Origin: an uncultured Acetatifactor sp.
Lineage (GTDB): Bacteria > Bacillota > Clostridia > Lachnospirales > Lachnospiraceae
NCBI GenBank assembly: GCA_910578215.1
Contig: CAJTPH010000003.1
Coordinates: 62,001 to 126,000 of the forward strand
Direction: 5' to 3'
Length of the DNA stretch: 64,000 nt
The notes beneath the pieces are model-generated. The model ran no database searches. It was not told the origin of the DNA and saw only the letters and a program-made list of their open reading frames with translations. Both the position numbers and the translations under genes were made by a program. This document shows positions 62,798 through 64,000 of this stretch, piece by piece. Each line of letters opens with the position of its first letter. Position 1 is the stretch's first letter.

Positions 62798-64000
62798 TTT
62801 ATATTATCCTCCTGTTCGATTGCCGCTCGAGGCTGATTTTTTGTATCTGCACTCCTATCCTGGCACTGCATTACAAGTCTTTTCGCCAGTCTTACGGCTT
62901 CCGCTGCATCCGCGGAATAGCCGTCCGCGCCGATCTCGTCGGCATAATCCTGTGTGATGACCGCGCCGCCTATCATAATTTTGGCGCTCACATTCTGCTC
63001 TCTGGCGTACGCCACAACCTCTTTCATGCGCTGCATGGTGGTTGTCATCAGCGCCGACAGGGCGATAATCTGCGCGTGATTTTCCTTTGCCGCGCGGATG
63101 ATTTCCTCCTTGGGAACGTCCTTTCCCAGGTCGATAACCTGGAAGCCGTAATTTTTCAGCATCAATGCCACAAGATTTTTGCCGATGTCGTGGATATCGC
63201 CCTCCACTGTGGCGATCACTACCGTGGGCATATCGGATGCGTCGGCTTCCTTCAAAAGCAGAGGCTCCAGAATTTCTATGGAATTTTTCATCGCCTCGGC
63301 GCTGCCGATGAGCTGAGGCAGAAAATACTTGCCCTTGTCAAAAAGCTCCCCCACATCGTTAATTGCCGGAAGCAGAACTTCATTCAACAGGGACGCAGGC
63401 TCCTGGCCCTCGTCCAGCGCTTTCCTTGTTACCGCCGCAATACCGTTTCTGTTTCCCTTCATGACGGCATTGCGCAGCGCGGCACGGATTTCGCTTTCCG
63501 GCGGCATTTCCGGCTTTTGTCCGCCGTCCGCACTCACGCCCTTCTCCTGGCCCGTGTCATTTCCCTTCAAAGCTTCCTTCCGGGCAATCCCTTTGCTTTC
63601 CTGCCCAGGCTGACTTCCCGGTACGCCCCCGCTGCTTTGTGAAGACTTACTTCCCGATGCGGCCCCGCTGACCTGCGCCGCTTCCCTCCTTGCCCGGTTC
63701 TCTGTCACCAGATTCGCATATTCAATATAACGGAGATCCGAGCCCTCCTTTGCCAGAAGCAAATCGGCCGCCAGCGCGCAGCTGACCAGAAGCTCCTGGG
63801 AGGGATTTGCAATCGCCATGGTCAGCCCCTCCTTAACGGCAAGGGTGAGGAAGGCCGTGTTTACAAAGCTTCTCTCCGGCATTCCGAAGGAAATATTGGA
63901 CAGCCCGCAGATGGTGGCAAGCCCGTTCTCCCTGCAATGCCGGATGGTCTCCAGCGTTTCCAGCGCGGCGCGTTTATTTGCGCCCACCGTGGTCACCAGC
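62794..64000 (-). CDS. metH: cobalamin-dependent methionine synthase, C-terminal part (partial)
   Basis: About 400 C-terminal residues; the 5' part lies beyond the right edge. The visible portion starts in the methyltetrahydrofolate-binding barrel (TTVGANKRAALETLETIRHCRENG; GLSNISFGMP). A low-complexity linker (about 110-165, SGAASGSKSSQSSGG type) follows, then the cobalamin cap and the B12 domain with GDIHDIGKN, whose His is the lower cobalt ligand. The SAM-reactivation domain is absent, as in many clostridial forms. Overlap with ilvB by 4 bases puts it first in the ilv operon. A corrinoid methyltransferase of another kind is the alternative. Confidence 0.85.
   Translation of the reverse strand, partial: LVTTVGANKRAALETLETIRHCRENGLATICGLSNISFGMPERSFVNTAFLTLAVKEGLTMAIANPSQELLVSCALAADLLLAKEGSDLRYIEYANLVTENRARREAAQVSGAASGSKSSQSSGGVPGSQPGQESKGIARKEALKGNDTGQEKGVSADGGQKPEMPPESEIRAALRNAVMKGNRNGIAAVTRKALDEGQEPASLLNEVLLPAINDVGELFDKGKYFLPQLIGSAEAMKNSIEILEPLLLKEADASDMPTVVIATVEGDIHDIGKNLVALMLKNYGFQVIDLGKDVPKEEIIRAAKENHAQIIALSALMTTTMQRMKEVVAYAREQNVSAKIMIGGAVITQDYADEIGADGYSADAAEAVRLAKRLVMQCQDRSADTKNQPRAAIEQEDNIK

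Overview
The window looks like a chromosomal segment of a spore-forming, Gram-positive anaerobe of the class Clostridia, most likely Lachnospiraceae. The grounds are the gene content (GerW/YtfJ, a YlbJ-like sporulation membrane protein, RecU, Asp23-FakA, U32 peptidases, short HisG with HisZ) and the strong AGGAGG-type ribosome sites. Nearly all genes lie on the minus strand. Only a YlbJ-like gene, rpmB and an HD-GYP gene are on the plus strand. I saw no rRNA, tRNA, prophage, insertion sequence with a transposase, or CRISPR array.

Layout, left to right. 1-1576: N-terminal part of a HelD-like helicase, cut by the window edge. 1912-9483: a histidine operon (hisZ-hisG-hisD-hisB-hisIE, transcribed right to left from a clear promoter at 9657-9685), continuing into a GNAT acetyltransferase and a MATE transporter. 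9748-16861: RecU, pseudouridine synthases, an SDR, a YgiQ radical-SAM protein and a HAD phosphatase. 16997-26048: YlbJ-like protein, cell-wall amidase, a coiled-coil protein, coaD, rsmD and a topoisomerase IV-like parE-parC pair. 26049-31758: the fatty-acid kinase genes (fakB/degV, fakA, asp23) around recG. 31759-36671: rpmB, a J-domain protein, gerW, a DUF2953 protein, a degenerate HD-GYP protein and a Nudix hydrolase. 36746-41028: a cation antiporter behind a probable Mn2+ riboswitch, then a U32 peptidase and zapA. 41261-49677: an ABC transporter with its two-component system, ruvBA, and an esterase fused to DUF3237. 49869-58396: MATE transporter, leuCD, a second two-component system, a glycosyltransferase and DedA. 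58649-64000: ilvC, two ilvN-type subunits, ilvB and the end of metH.

Pathway logic: three amino-acid blocks are present (His, Leu, and the branched-chain acetolactate/ketol-acid steps), each with housekeeping promoters but no T-box that I could recognise. hisA, hisF, hisH and hisC are not in the window. The hisIE gene carries a HisA/HisF-like domain that has lost its catalytic aspartates.

The most unusual features are four. (1) A 140-bp MITE-like element with 14-bp terminal inverted repeats and a perfect 8-bp target duplication, inserted exactly at the stop codon of the U32 peptidase gene so that the same protein end is re-created. (2) Four copies of a leader module (GC hairpin, Shine-Dalgarno and a 9-13 codon micro-ORF) in front of the two ilvN genes. 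(3) A family of roughly 18-bp purine-rich repeats found in intergenic arrays near start codons and also in frame inside genes. (4) A yybP-ykoY-type riboswitch whose first helix competes with an intrinsic terminator in front of the antiporter gene.
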